From: Oryza sativa Japonica Group
Taxonomy: Eukaryota; Streptophyta; Magnoliopsida; Poales; Poaceae
Assembly (NCBI RefSeq): GCF_034140825.1
Contig: NC_089035.1
Span: forward strand, 2,687,001-2,751,000
Direction of reading: 5' to 3'
Length of the DNA stretch: 64,000 bases
Made by a program: the position numbers and the translations under genes. The notes under the pieces were generated by a model. The model searched no databases. It saw nothing but the letters and a program-made list of their open reading frames with translations, and was not told the origin of the DNA. Within the stretch, counting starts at the first letter, position 1, and each line of letters opens with the position of its first letter. Shown here piece after piece: positions 1 through 9,596 of the stretch.

Positions 1-1199
1 ATGTTCTTGTAGTGGAGAAAACATCTGTTTAATAATGTCACATATGGCATTTATATCCGCGCTGAAGGCTGAACCAAACAAAAATAAGCATTAAACACAA
101 TAAGTTCTTACCATCATTAGCATATCCTTCACAAGAGCCCAAGTTTCATCACCAACAAAATTGGATGAAAATCAAAGTAAAGGATTTGTTACTTTCAACT
201 CTATACTTTCATCTAGGAATGCTGCAAAAAAAAATTATTATATAAATATCTTCAAGTAAAAAATCATCATAATTATCAATATCATAATTAATATTACCAA
301 TTGGATAATATAAGTGTATTTGGGTTTTATGAAACGTTTTGCAACAATATCGGGTGTTCTTTGAAACAAATTACAAAACCTGGGATTTTGAGTGAGGAAT
401 GCTCCAAACTTAGGGTTTTGAAAATTTTACTCTTATTTATTTTTTCTGTAATTACTATTATTTAAAATTGGCAAAAAAAAATTACCTGGATTTATAAGAA
501 ATGATATGTGAATTTCTTTCAATGTATTGAACATATGGCAAATCATCTTCTGATCACCTTCTGCCTACTGCCATAAGAAAAAAAAGATTACCTTAGATGA
601 ATGAAAATAATATTACGCGTGTACACAAAATATACACATTATTCATTATACTTCAAAGAAGAGAAAAAAGGTTGCATCTGCTCCATTTTTAGAAAGACGT
701 TGACAAATGTATGCCTTTCCTTGACCATCATAAGGTAGAAGAAATGAAATGTCATTCTAGATATCAACTGAAATTGCATTTTCTCTATTTTAATCGGGTT
801 CGCCCTGGGCGTGTAGTCATTCCCAGGGCATGTGCAGCTGAAGCTGTTGTTGTAGCTGTAAATCTTGTAAAGTTTGAACTTTCTCCCCTACTTAAATAAA
901 CTTCGACCGGCTTTCGCACTGGTCCAGCGAAAAAAAATGTAATTGCATTTTCATACATATATATTTGTGTGTATGTGTTCTGAAAGAACCTTCAAATGAG
1001 GTTAAGCGTATAAGCGACAACTACATTCAATCCACTAGGCCTTAATTATATCTACTTCGGTTGATTATACCGATACGAAGAGTTTGGTTTCCCTCAATCC
1101 TAATAACATTAGATTTGCCTCCTTGGTTCATACCAGCAAAAGAAAGCAGATAATCGAATTTTGATCCAATTTTTGCATATGAATTTAATCCACTCTAAC
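1..1199. other. AT-rich intergenic stretch, no gene recognised
   Basis: No convincing gene. A 62-codon frame at 711-899 is followed by TTAAATAAAC and then an A-run at 931-938. That tail looks like the 3' end of an old LINE or processed transcript on the plus strand, but I cannot place the family. The rest is low-complexity AT-rich DNA with short poly-A and poly-T runs. Confidence 0.4.
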
Positions 1200-1930
1200 A
1201 TCCTCTCAAAAAGTGAACTCTAATATAATTACCCCCTTCTCTTCCTTTACTTTTTTCCCCCTTGACTCCTATTGTTGTATTTGAATCCTATCTTTCTATA
1301 AAGTTAAAGCCCACTACATCTTAAAGCTCAACATGCAAAGATGCTATATCATCACTAACATTTACTACATCTCAAATCTCATGTAGGCATGCTAATTTAT
1401 TAAGTTTTAGAGCTTTAAAATGCAAGCATGTTAATTAAATTATTATCCCACATAATCCACATAATATTTCAATATACCTCTCCTTCACTTTTTATAATAT
1501 CCTATATGCTTATATAGTTAATTAAAATTTTAGAGCTTAAAAAAATCCAAGCATGTTAAATCATCATTTCACATAATTCTCAAAATATTTCAATATATCT
1601 CTCCATCATTTTGTATAATATCTATATACCAATACAATTCATTCTCACATAGTTAATGTTATTTCTTTCTTCTTTCATTAAGCTATATCACCTCAATTGT
1701 TTCTAACGCTCAAATGATTAATTTATGGTTGGAATTATCTTCCTCATTTTTTTCTTTCATAAAGCCACATCATATTACTTTTAAATTTGGGTCATCATTC
1801 TGTATACTATTTAAATTATTATAAACCACATCAACTTATGCAAGTTTCTATCATCTAGCTATCTTACACATTATTTATATTTCTTATTATCATACCAAAC
1901 TCCCGCAGCAACGCGCGGGGTTTCATCTAG
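1200..1930 (+). mobile_element. Non-autonomous Helitron (3' end clear, 5' end uncertain)
   Basis: The right end shows the Helitron signature: a GC hairpin (CCCGC at 1902-1906 pairing with GCGGG at 1915-1919, in otherwise AT-rich DNA), then a short spacer and CTAG at 1927-1930 followed by T. This tail is a familiar rice Helitron end. The body is AT-rich and carries two imperfect direct repeats about 124 bp apart, starting near 1404 and 1528 (TTAGAGCTT, then AAGCATGTTAA, then ATATTTCAATATA). No helicase or Rep frame is present, so it is non-autonomous. The 5' TC end could not be fixed; 1200 is a guess. Confidence 0.5.
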
Positions 1931-2992
1931 TTATATTATATTTTACTGCCATACCTGTGCCTTCTCTTTCTTACTGCACTGAATATATGAAATTGAAATT
2001 GAGGCCACAGGAAGTTTGTATGGCTGAATATGAGGCACTTCCAAGGGTTCATCACCCTTGTCTCAAGAGTTCAATTTAAGTACAAGCAAAACCCACTATT
2101 TAAGCCACTAAAAGAAAAAAACAGAATTTAAATGGCACAATCGGGGTAAGAGGATTATTGGTTATGTCACCCCACATAACTGAAACAGATGTACTTCGAT
2201 CGTTGTTTATCACACCCAGTTCTTGCATATTCCAAGTTTAACATGTTGATCGATCTGAAGTCCTGAAAAGTATTTGTATTGAGTACTGGGAACGTCTATT
2301 GGTCATGCTGTTCAAGATATTTACATGGAGGAGCCCAACGGACAAGAACATGTTCAAAAACTCGTTGGATTTGAAATCTGCACAAGCTCTCAGAGGCTGC
2401 TCAGCCTGAATCAGTCTTGGAGATAGCATCACACTATGCTGCAATCGAGGCAGCATTTACACCCACCGTTCTTACCTCCAGCAGTGGCAAATTGATGTTA
2501 GTCTTAACCTTGAGTCAGGCAACTTCACCTGAAGGGATATCTAGTTTTCGACAGTGCTGACCAAGTTTCCAAATTTTTGCATTTATATTAAGCTGATGAA
2601 TTCAAGCTATAATCTCGGTAAACGATGTTGCTTCCTTCTGTTAGGACTGCACCAAGCTGCATTTACCACTGGACTGCATTTTGAATACCATTGGCTACCA
2701 CTTACCACAGAAATTGAATTGTTTTCCTGTAACATTTCAGGTGCACTAGTATCACCATTTCCTTAAGTGCGCTCCACTCTAGTACTGCAAGAAGAGTGAC
2801 AAAATGATTAAATGAAGGATATTTTGATTGTAAATAGTTTAAATTATGATGTCTCGGTGCAATAGCCAGAATTACAAAAACAAAAGATAAACCAAACCAT
2901 AGTACAAACAGAATCAAAGGAAAAGATCGAGACTAACAAATAAATGTAGTAGAACTTCCTCTAATAATTTGTAGAGTAAATTGCTCACCTGC
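1931..2992. other. Region downstream of the NLR gene; possible exon remnant at 2283-2425
   Basis: This is 3' of the minus-strand NLR gene and may hold its 3' UTR. On the plus strand, 2283-2425 reads 47 codons to a TAG (…SIGHAVQDIYMEEPNGQ…), with an AG acceptor dinucleotide just before it and a balanced amino-acid mix. It could be the last exon of a lost gene. I do not recognise the family. Nothing else is supported here. Confidence 0.25.
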
Positions 2993-5962
2993 CTAATTAT
3001 AGAGAGATTCATCTGGAAAGATATCCCTGCCATCTGCACCAACTGTAACAACATGGACGGCAAGTTGTTGGTCTTCCAGGAGGCTCATCCTGAATTGCTT
3101 CGCGTTGTGGCAATCGACCATGTAGAGTCTCTTTAGTGAGATTAGATTCTCTGCCTGATACAGCGCTGGACAGTCCTGCGCAAGCAAGTCCTTTAGATTA
3201 CAGAGATTGGAAATTCTCCTCAAACACCTGTTGTTCTTGACCTTGAGCCATAACACTGAAGGAAGGTTGTCAACTTCTTGCAGCGTGTGAGCACCTTCGA
3301 TATGGATTCTTCTTAAGTTAGCAATCCTATGCAAGTCTTCAGGGAGAGCCCTTAGTTTTGGGCAGTCGTTAAGAAACAAACGCTTAAGGCAAGGCATCAG
3401 AACAAGCTGTTCAGATTTGCCACACAAATTCCATGTGTTGAGAGACCAACTTTCCAAATTGCTCATGTTAGTGATGAGAAGCAATTCGAGTTTTGGAAAA
3501 ATAGTTATATGCTTTGCGCTATTGACGCCTTTCCCTAGCAGCTCTGCACCCATATTCACTATTGCATCTGCGCCTTTAATCTTAAAAACTAGCAGTTCTG
3601 GCATCTGGCCTGCTGGTGGAAGCACTGAACATGAAGTGCAGTCGTTGAGGTGCATATGACCCAAATTTGGCATCTTACGCTCTGGTTCTGAGCACAACCA
3701 ATCTGGGAACCTTACACCAGGGAACCCGACAAGAAATATATACAGTAAGCTTGGCGATGGAATTAGCAGTTCGTAGACTTGCTGAATTCTCTCAATCTCG
3801 TTGGTCTGATAATAAGTTTTATCATGACCTCCGATTGTGCAACCGAGCCACAATTCTCGAAGATGAAGACAGTTCTTGAGTACAAATGAACCCCCTGGTG
3901 CTGCTTTTTCTAGCTTCACAATCCGGAGACGTTGGATATTGGAGAGACATTGGAGTTCATCTAGTCTGAATCCAGTTCCACTGTCAAAAACTCCTCTAAG
4001 GTTGTAGAGTTGCTGCAACTTTGCAACTCCTTTTGGAACATGGTCGATTGCAGTCTGTTCTAGCTCTAGGAAACTTATGTTCGACAGTCTCATTAAACTA
4101 TCTGGCAGGCTATCCAAATGTATGCAACCATGCAAAGAAAGGTATTCAAGGCTGGTAAGTTTTCCTATGGATTCTGGGAGTTTCTGAATTTTTGTATAGC
4201 TTAGATCTAGAAGCCTCAGTAACAAGAAGTTTCCCACTGACTCTGGTATGATTTGGATGCTTGTTCCACTGAGAACTAAGACACGGATATGCTTGAGTTC
4301 TCTGAAAATGTCCTTATTAATTTTCATGAAGTTTTTGTTATCAAAAACTAGGAGGCTCCTCAAGCACTTTTGCTTTTCTATAGCAGGTATTTCTTCTACA
4401 TCATTGCTGATACATAAGTGGCGTAGATTTGGTAAGGCTTTGCTATATTCCATGTTCATGAATATGGAGTGATCCTTTGTCAAAAATTGACCAAGTGACC
4501 TCAATAGATCATGCATTGTTGACTCGCCTTTGTCTACAAACTCTGGTCGTGGCTGCAGAAGATTCCTTCTGATTAGCTCATGGTAGTACTCTTCAGCAAC
4601 CTCATGTATTGAGTACCCATGCACTTCCGTCACGAAACCTTCAGCAACCCACCAGTAAGCGACAGCATCACGACGTATCACAAAATTTGACGGCAACAAA
4701 GCACACCAGAGAAAGCATTGTTTAAGTTCAGGGGGTAAGTTGCTGTAGCTTAAGTACAGAGGGCCTCCTAGTTCTCTGGGAAGTCCATGAATGGACCACT
4801 TGCTATCTCGGATACTCTCCCATTCTGCCCTTGTTCTTTTAGTAGATAGAACACCTGCAACAACTTTGATGGCAAGAGGAAGGCCATCACACTTTTTGAC
4901 AATTTGATATCCAACACCACTGAATTCTCTGCTTTGCTCGTATGGCCCTAATGACATCTTCATCAGCAGTTCTAGGCCATCGCAATCATTCATTTTGTTT
5001 ACCTTGTGGGTATAAGTTGCATGCATTTCAACCAAAACATCCAGGTTTCTTGAGGTCACAAGGATATGAGAATTCAAACCTCTCAAGAAAGGCAAACGAA
5101 GAAGATCAATCCATACATCAGATTTCCAAACATCATCCAGCACAAGAAAAACACTCTTCCCTCTAATAGTGTCCACTAGAAGCGGTAGAAGCTCAGTCTT
5201 AGTCTCCAGCTGATCACAAATTCCTCCAGCCATTCTGATTGCCTGTTTTAACAAACTGGTCTCTGTGTAATTCTGAGAAATGCACAACCATATATGAACT
5301 TGGAATTTCTCCCTTATCCTCTGTTCATTGTATATCTTTTGAGCTAATGTTGTCTTACCGATGCCTCCCATCCCCTGGATCCCAAAAACAGTTGACCTGC
5401 TTTCATTGTAGTTACTACTAACAATCATTTTGACGATGTCATCAATAGCCCTTCTGATATCTTCTCCAACCACCTCAAGTTCATCTACAGGAGATGTCTG
5501 ACTTCTGTCAACAATTGTTATCTGGATTTGTTGCCCGTTGGTTCTCTCCAAGCCAAACATCTCTTTGTTCATTTTAATTTCTTCAAACTTTTCATTTATA
5601 TTATCAATTCTTTTGGCAATCATGTGATCAAATGAAAACTTTGCAAAGCTAGAGAACAAGGGCTGATTGCAACATACCGGCCTTGGTGGCAGCAAGAGCT
5701 TCTGTGAATGAACCATGAAAAGATCTACGATGTCATCGACATCAAACATAACATCTCTCATGTTCTTCCACCATGAATCTATCCCTGGATCCTCCATGGC
5801 CAGAGCCTCAGCATCCTCATGAACAGCGTTGAAGAATTCCAGATTTTTCTTCAGGCTCTCAATACCCCTTTTCACACTTAATGTCATGATAACCTCATCC
5901 TCAATAAGTTGACCCAGCTTTTCCAAGAATTTCCAAGCGAGAGCATCCAAAACTGTGCCCAT
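2993..5962 (-). CDS. CC-NB-ARC-LRR disease resistance protein (NLR)
   Basis: Intracellular immune receptor of the coiled-coil NLR class, 989 residues in one uninterrupted exon. The start is the ATG at 5962 (MGTVLDALAWKF), which opens a typical Rx-type N-terminal domain; in-frame sequence upstream lacks an ATG. Residues 1-95 form the CC domain, with VDDIVD in place of the usual EDVID motif. The NB-ARC domain has P-loop GMGGIGKTT (197-205), RNBS-A around 220-230, kinase-2 VFLVLDDVW (271-279), RNBS-B HILVTSRN (299-306), GLPLA (360-364), RNBS-D CFLWCALLP (416-424) and MHD (483-485). From about 515 to the end there are irregular leucine-rich repeats of the LxxLxxLxLS type. All switch motifs look intact, so it is probably functional. 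The effector it senses cannot be read from sequence. A broken LRR receptor kinase lies 3.6 kb away on the same strand. Confidence 0.95.
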   Translation of the reverse strand: MGTVLDALAWKFLEKLGQLIEDEVIMTLSVKRGIESLKKNLEFFNAVHEDAEALAMEDPGIDSWWKNMRDVMFDVDDIVDLFMVHSQKLLLPPRPVCCNQPLFSSFAKFSFDHMIAKRIDNINEKFEEIKMNKEMFGLERTNGQQIQITIVDRSQTSPVDELEVVGEDIRRAIDDIVKMIVSSNYNESRSTVFGIQGMGGIGKTTLAQKIYNEQRIREKFQVHIWLCISQNYTETSLLKQAIRMAGGICDQLETKTELLPLLVDTIRGKSVFLVLDDVWKSDVWIDLLRLPFLRGLNSHILVTSRNLDVLVEMHATYTHKVNKMNDCDGLELLMKMSLGPYEQSREFSGVGYQIVKKCDGLPLAIKVVAGVLSTKRTRAEWESIRDSKWSIHGLPRELGGPLYLSYSNLPPELKQCFLWCALLPSNFVIRRDAVAYWWVAEGFVTEVHGYSIHEVAEEYYHELIRRNLLQPRPEFVDKGESTMHDLLRSLGQFLTKDHSIFMNMEYSKALPNLRHLCISNDVEEIPAIEKQKCLRSLLVFDNKNFMKINKDIFRELKHIRVLVLSGTSIQIIPESVGNFLLLRLLDLSYTKIQKLPESIGKLTSLEYLSLHGCIHLDSLPDSLMRLSNISFLELEQTAIDHVPKGVAKLQQLYNLRGVFDSGTGFRLDELQCLSNIQRLRIVKLEKAAPGGSFVLKNCLHLRELWLGCTIGGHDKTYYQTNEIERIQQVYELLIPSPSLLYIFLVGFPGVRFPDWLCSEPERKMPNLGHMHLNDCTSCSVLPPAGQMPELLVFKIKGADAIVNMGAELLGKGVNSAKHITIFPKLELLLITNMSNLESWSLNTWNLCGKSEQLVLMPCLKRLFLNDCPKLRALPEDLHRIANLRRIHIEGAHTLQEVDNLPSVLWLKVKNNRCLRRISNLCNLKDLLAQDCPALYQAENLISLKRLYMVDCHNAKQFRMSLLEDQQLAVHVVTVGADGRDIFPDESLYN

Positions 5963-7609
5963 AGTGCTAGAACCTACGGATTCCCACTGGATCTCTCCTA
6001 TGGGAGATGCTTGAAACTGCAGATCCCAGAAGAGATATCTCACAGAGCTGCTGAGTGCCGATCACTTAAATACGGAAGATGGAAAGAGATATTGAAGCAG
6101 TGTGGCTAAAACCTGATGAGAACAGAGAGGGCAATGCAGATTGCAGAAGAGAGCTGTTATAGATTCTCCTCCCTTTCTTGCCACCAACTGCCTTTGTCAC
6201 AATGGACATTGACATTCTCTATTGCAAAACGTCTGAAAAACCTGACAAAATTAAAACAGTATGAAAGCACTTTTTGAGGCAAAATCTACCCACAATGATT
6301 TTTGTATTAAAATCCAAATGTTTCAACGATGATGCAATGTGAAAAGGACAAGTAGTGTTACACAATTGCAAGGGGATTCAAGTTGAAAGCTCTTCCAGGC
6401 TGTGTATTCTTTTCCTTTCATCCACTTGCTAATAATAATTTGATTTCATTGCAGCAATGGCGCCACTTGGTGCTTTACTTTCTTTGCCTGTTTACCACCT
6501 AAGAAACCAGGAAGGCCATGGTGCTTCTCTACCTGCACTAGCAAGAAGACCCAAAGAAGTGTACTTTTTAAGCGAATTTAGCTGACTGTTACCAGCAGAT
6601 TTTGCATCAACCAATACAGGAATCCTATGCCAAAGCCTTTATAAGTCTAGTTAAAAGCACCGGAGCAGAGTTCTCCTTTTTTCAGGAATATGCAGAAAAT
6701 CTTTTGCAGAGTTCAGAGAAAACAAGGTTCTCTGAAACAAGGTTAAGAGAAAACAGGAATATGCAGAGTTCTCTTTATGCATCTTTGCATTAAGATTGGG
6801 TAAAACAAGGTTAAGAGAAAATGGTACATTAGATCACCAGAGAGCAGACACCATACTAAAGGAAAAATAGAGTCAAACCGCCGCTGGGCATGCAACGCAC
6901 GCAGGAATCTCCTGGGCATTTCGTCAAACAGCTCATCTGCACCCGAACCATTTGTTGCAAAAGTCCAAGTTTCAGAGCTTATATAGAAAAAACATCGAAA
7001 GGAACACATCCCATTCGCATCACTCGGTGTTGCACATAATCAAGACACAAAAGAAAAATTAAGATAGTTGATTACCTACGCAAGAAAGAGAGATGCTTCT
7101 CCTAGCGTAACCAAAGACGGCGACAACGACCCACAAGCAAAGATAAGCAGGGGCTAGGTCGAACTGAGCCTGGATCAGGATCACATCGTATAACTCCAGT
7201 ATAAACAAAAGCAAATTCTCCGGTTGTGTTTGTACCTGACAAGTTGATTCATCTCGCACGTAACGTAACGTAACGAATGCGGTTCGCTCGGGGAGAGCGA
7301 TGCGCGAATGGTGTTCGATGAAATGCCCCCCACCGCACCCCCCCCCCCCCCCCCCAAGTCCAACAGGCTCGTCCAGGCCAATCGATTTTGTTTTCCTTTC
7401 TGAATTGGGCCCTGTCGCGAAGCCTGCCACCTGAATTGGGCCGTAAGCCCGTAACCTAAGCTCTACGCCGAAGGAAAGCCCAAACTCTAAAAACTCCTCC
7501 ACCACCGCGCGGCGGGAAACCCGCTCCTCCCCCCTCCTCCGTTCCCGCGCACATTTTTTCGGCATCCCACCCGCCGATTTTTTTCCGGCATCCAACGTCG
7601 CACATCCAT
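5963..7609. other. Divergent promoter region between the NLR and histone H2B
   Basis: The NLR (minus) and H2B (plus) genes are transcribed away from this 1.6 kb spacer. There is an 18-base C run at 7338-7355. A repeated phrase (ACAAGGTTAAGAGAAAA near 6737 and 6807) marks a small local duplication. No coding region is supported. Confidence 0.5.
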
Positions 7610-7627
7610 CCACGTCATCGATCCGCG
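7610..7627 (+). promoter_or_regulatory. Histone type I promoter element (hexamer plus reverse octamer)
   Basis: The 18 bases CCACGTCATCGATCCGCG match the plant histone type I element, CCACGTCANCGATCCGCG. It joins the ACGTCA hexamer (7612-7617) to the reversed octamer GATCCGCG (7620-7627). In wheat and Arabidopsis histone genes this composite drives S-phase and meristem expression. It lies 149 bp upstream of the H2B start codon. Confidence 0.85.
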
Positions 7628-7648
7628 CCGCGTGCCTTCCACCAATCA
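7620..7648 (+). promoter_or_regulatory. Histone type III-like element (reverse octamer plus ACCAATCA)
   Basis: The reversed octamer at 7620-7627 is followed after 13 bases by ACCAATCA (7641-7648). Plant histone type III elements are described as GATCCGCG, about 14 bases, then ACCAATC. It shares its octamer with the type I element. A weak TATA-like CTACAAAA follows near 7668. Confidence 0.6.
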
Positions 7649-7775
7649 GGGCGCACGTCCCCTCCTCTACAAAACCATCTCCCCACGTCTCCTCCTTTCC
7701 CCACGCCGCAATCTCGCGAATCCCACCGCTTCCGTTTCCTCTCCTCTCCCCGAGAAGAAGAGAGCAGCGGCAGCC

Positions 7776-8237
7776 ATGGCGCCCAAGGCGGAGAAGAAGC
7801 CGGCCGCGAAGAAGCCCGCGGAGGAGGAGCCCGCAGCGGAGAAGGCCGAGAAGGCCCCCGCGGGGAAGAAGCCCAAGGCGGAGAAGCGTCTCCCCGCCGG
7901 CAAGGCCGAGAAGGGCAGCGGCGAGGGGAAGAAGGCGGGGAGGAAGAAGGCGAAGAAGAGCGTCGAGACCTACAAGATCTACATCTTCAAGGTGCTCAAG
8001 CAGGTTCACCCCGACATCGGCATCTCCTCCAAGGCCATGTCCATCATGAACTCCTTCATCAATGACATCTTCGAGAAGCTCGCCGGAGAGTCCGCCAAGC
8101 TCGCCCGCTACAACAAGAAGCCCACCATCACCTCCCGGGAGATCCAGACCTCCGTCCGCCTCGTCCTCCCCGGCGAGCTCGCCAAGCACGCCGTCTCTGA
8201 GGGCACCAAGGCCGTCACTAAATTCACCTCCGCTTAG
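7776..8237 (+). CDS. H2B: Histone H2B
   Basis: Core histone H2B of the nucleosome, 153 residues, intronless as in other plant H2B genes. I took the ATG at 7776, in the good context GCCATGGC, because it gives the standard plant N-terminus [16 protein letters not shown]. The open frame runs further upstream but there it translates promoter and leader. Residues 1-60 form the Lys/Ala/Glu-rich tail with repeated AEK and KKPA units. The histone fold follows ([19 protein letters not shown], then [20 protein letters not shown] and [20 protein letters not shown]). The C-terminus AVTKFTSA carries the conserved ubiquitination lysine (Lys149). Strong GC3 bias and the upstream histone elements point to S-phase expression. 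Confidence 0.97.
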   Translation: MAPKAEKKPAAKKPAEEEPAAEKAEKAPAGKKPKAEKRLPAGKAEKGSGEGKKAGRKKAKKSVETYKIYIFKVLKQVHPDIGISSKAMSIMNSFINDIFEKLAGESAKLARYNKKPTITSREIQTSVRLVLPGELAKHAVSEGTKAVTKFTSA

Positions 8238-9596
8238 GCTTCACCCCTGCATCTATCTATTGCTATTGCTAATAGTTGTAGTTTGATCTGTTTGTGTTAG
8301 TTTTAGTGCTATCGATGATTGGAAAATGGATGTTAGATCGTTAGCTTGGTAGTCAGATGTCAGTGATCTGGAACAGTAGCTCTGATTTTAAACCATGTGA
8401 ATGTGATTCCTGGGTATGTGATGTTTGACCGCCCTGTGCCTGCTGGTCAACGAATGATAACTAGATCTAATTTTTGTGGAACTATTTACATGGTTGCTAC
8501 TTGCATTCTGTTCAACTGTTGTAAATTCCTCTGTCACTCGTTGGAGTTTTATTCTCTGAAGCATGTGTGGAATTGCCTGGGCATGCTTTTGGGAAACTAT
8601 AGTCTGTAGTCTTATGTTATGTTTGGTTGCCCTGAGCTTGTTGGAATTAATCTATCTAATTTTGCGCAATTACATCCTGTGAGTATGCTGTTGCCATTTG
8701 CATTGTCTTGCAAACTCCTTTGTATGCCACAGGAATTTGATTTCTGGAGCATGGATGTTTGGAGTGTGATACTGTGCTTATTGGCCCATGTAATTTATAA
8801 GTACGAGTAGGTTTCATCTAAGGGCACTTTCTGGATGGAGTCCAATATTTTTTTAGCCTGATGGCAATTTTGGTTTTTGATCTTTGCGTTTGAAACAAAA
8901 GAAGAGTTGTGTGAATTAGTTAGTACTATATAGTATGACAGCTTGGCCATCACCGTTCTATTTTAGCTGATAACTTTGACATCTGAAGTAAGTTTTGCTT
9001 TACCTTAGTACTGTACTGTTTCAACTTTCAAAGAAGTTTAATTGGAAATAGTAACTGAAACACCGTAAGTATTTTGCTTGCTATTTCAGGATGCTGCTAC
9101 ACTAGCCTGTTTCCTATAAATTTCCTTTGAATCAAAGGGGGCCTTATGTTCCGAAGGTCTAAGGAAGGCTCTCTCTTTGTTCTTGATTAGCTTGTAAGCT
9201 AACTGGCAAGCATGAGGTATGCACTACACTGCTGCATCTTTTATCAAAGCTTGCTGTTGGAGTTGTTGCTCTGCAGGATATGCCATGTGTGAAGATGATG
9301 ACCAAACTCTTGTGGACTCTAGAATCTTATAATGTTATCCTTTGGTTCTTTGTCCAGTGAGGTTGTTTGAGGTGTATAATTTTTTTCGAAGGTTCTACTG
9401 CAAGAGCATCCTGAATTTCTGTTGGGCTTGTTTGCATTAAACATTCCATGCTGAATTGAAGTTAACTACATTCTGTTTACATCTTTACAGTGGCATGCAT
9501 CTAAGCTTAATGAATATTAACTACGCAACCTTGTGTTCCTCCAATTATTCCTGGTACAATCATCAACACTGTCTACATATGTATCTTGCCCAACGT
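8238..9596. repeat. H2B 3' region with an old tandem duplication
   Basis: This spacer lies between the convergent H2B and receptor kinase genes. Two blocks, about 8418-8595 and 8620-8785, align loosely. Shared phrases, in order, are TGATGTTTG/TATGTTTGG, CCCTGTGCCTG/CCCTGAGCTTG, ATCTAATTTT, TTGCATT, AAATTCCTCTGT/AAACTCCTTTGT and GAAGCATG/GGAGCATG. They look like an ancient tandem copy of about 200 bp. Frames here are short and not gene-like. Confidence 0.45.

Noticed and set aside
7059-8189. 376-codon minus-strand frame over histone H2B
   Set aside because: It is the antisense shadow of the GC-rich H2B gene; Leu/Gly-rich with no domain.
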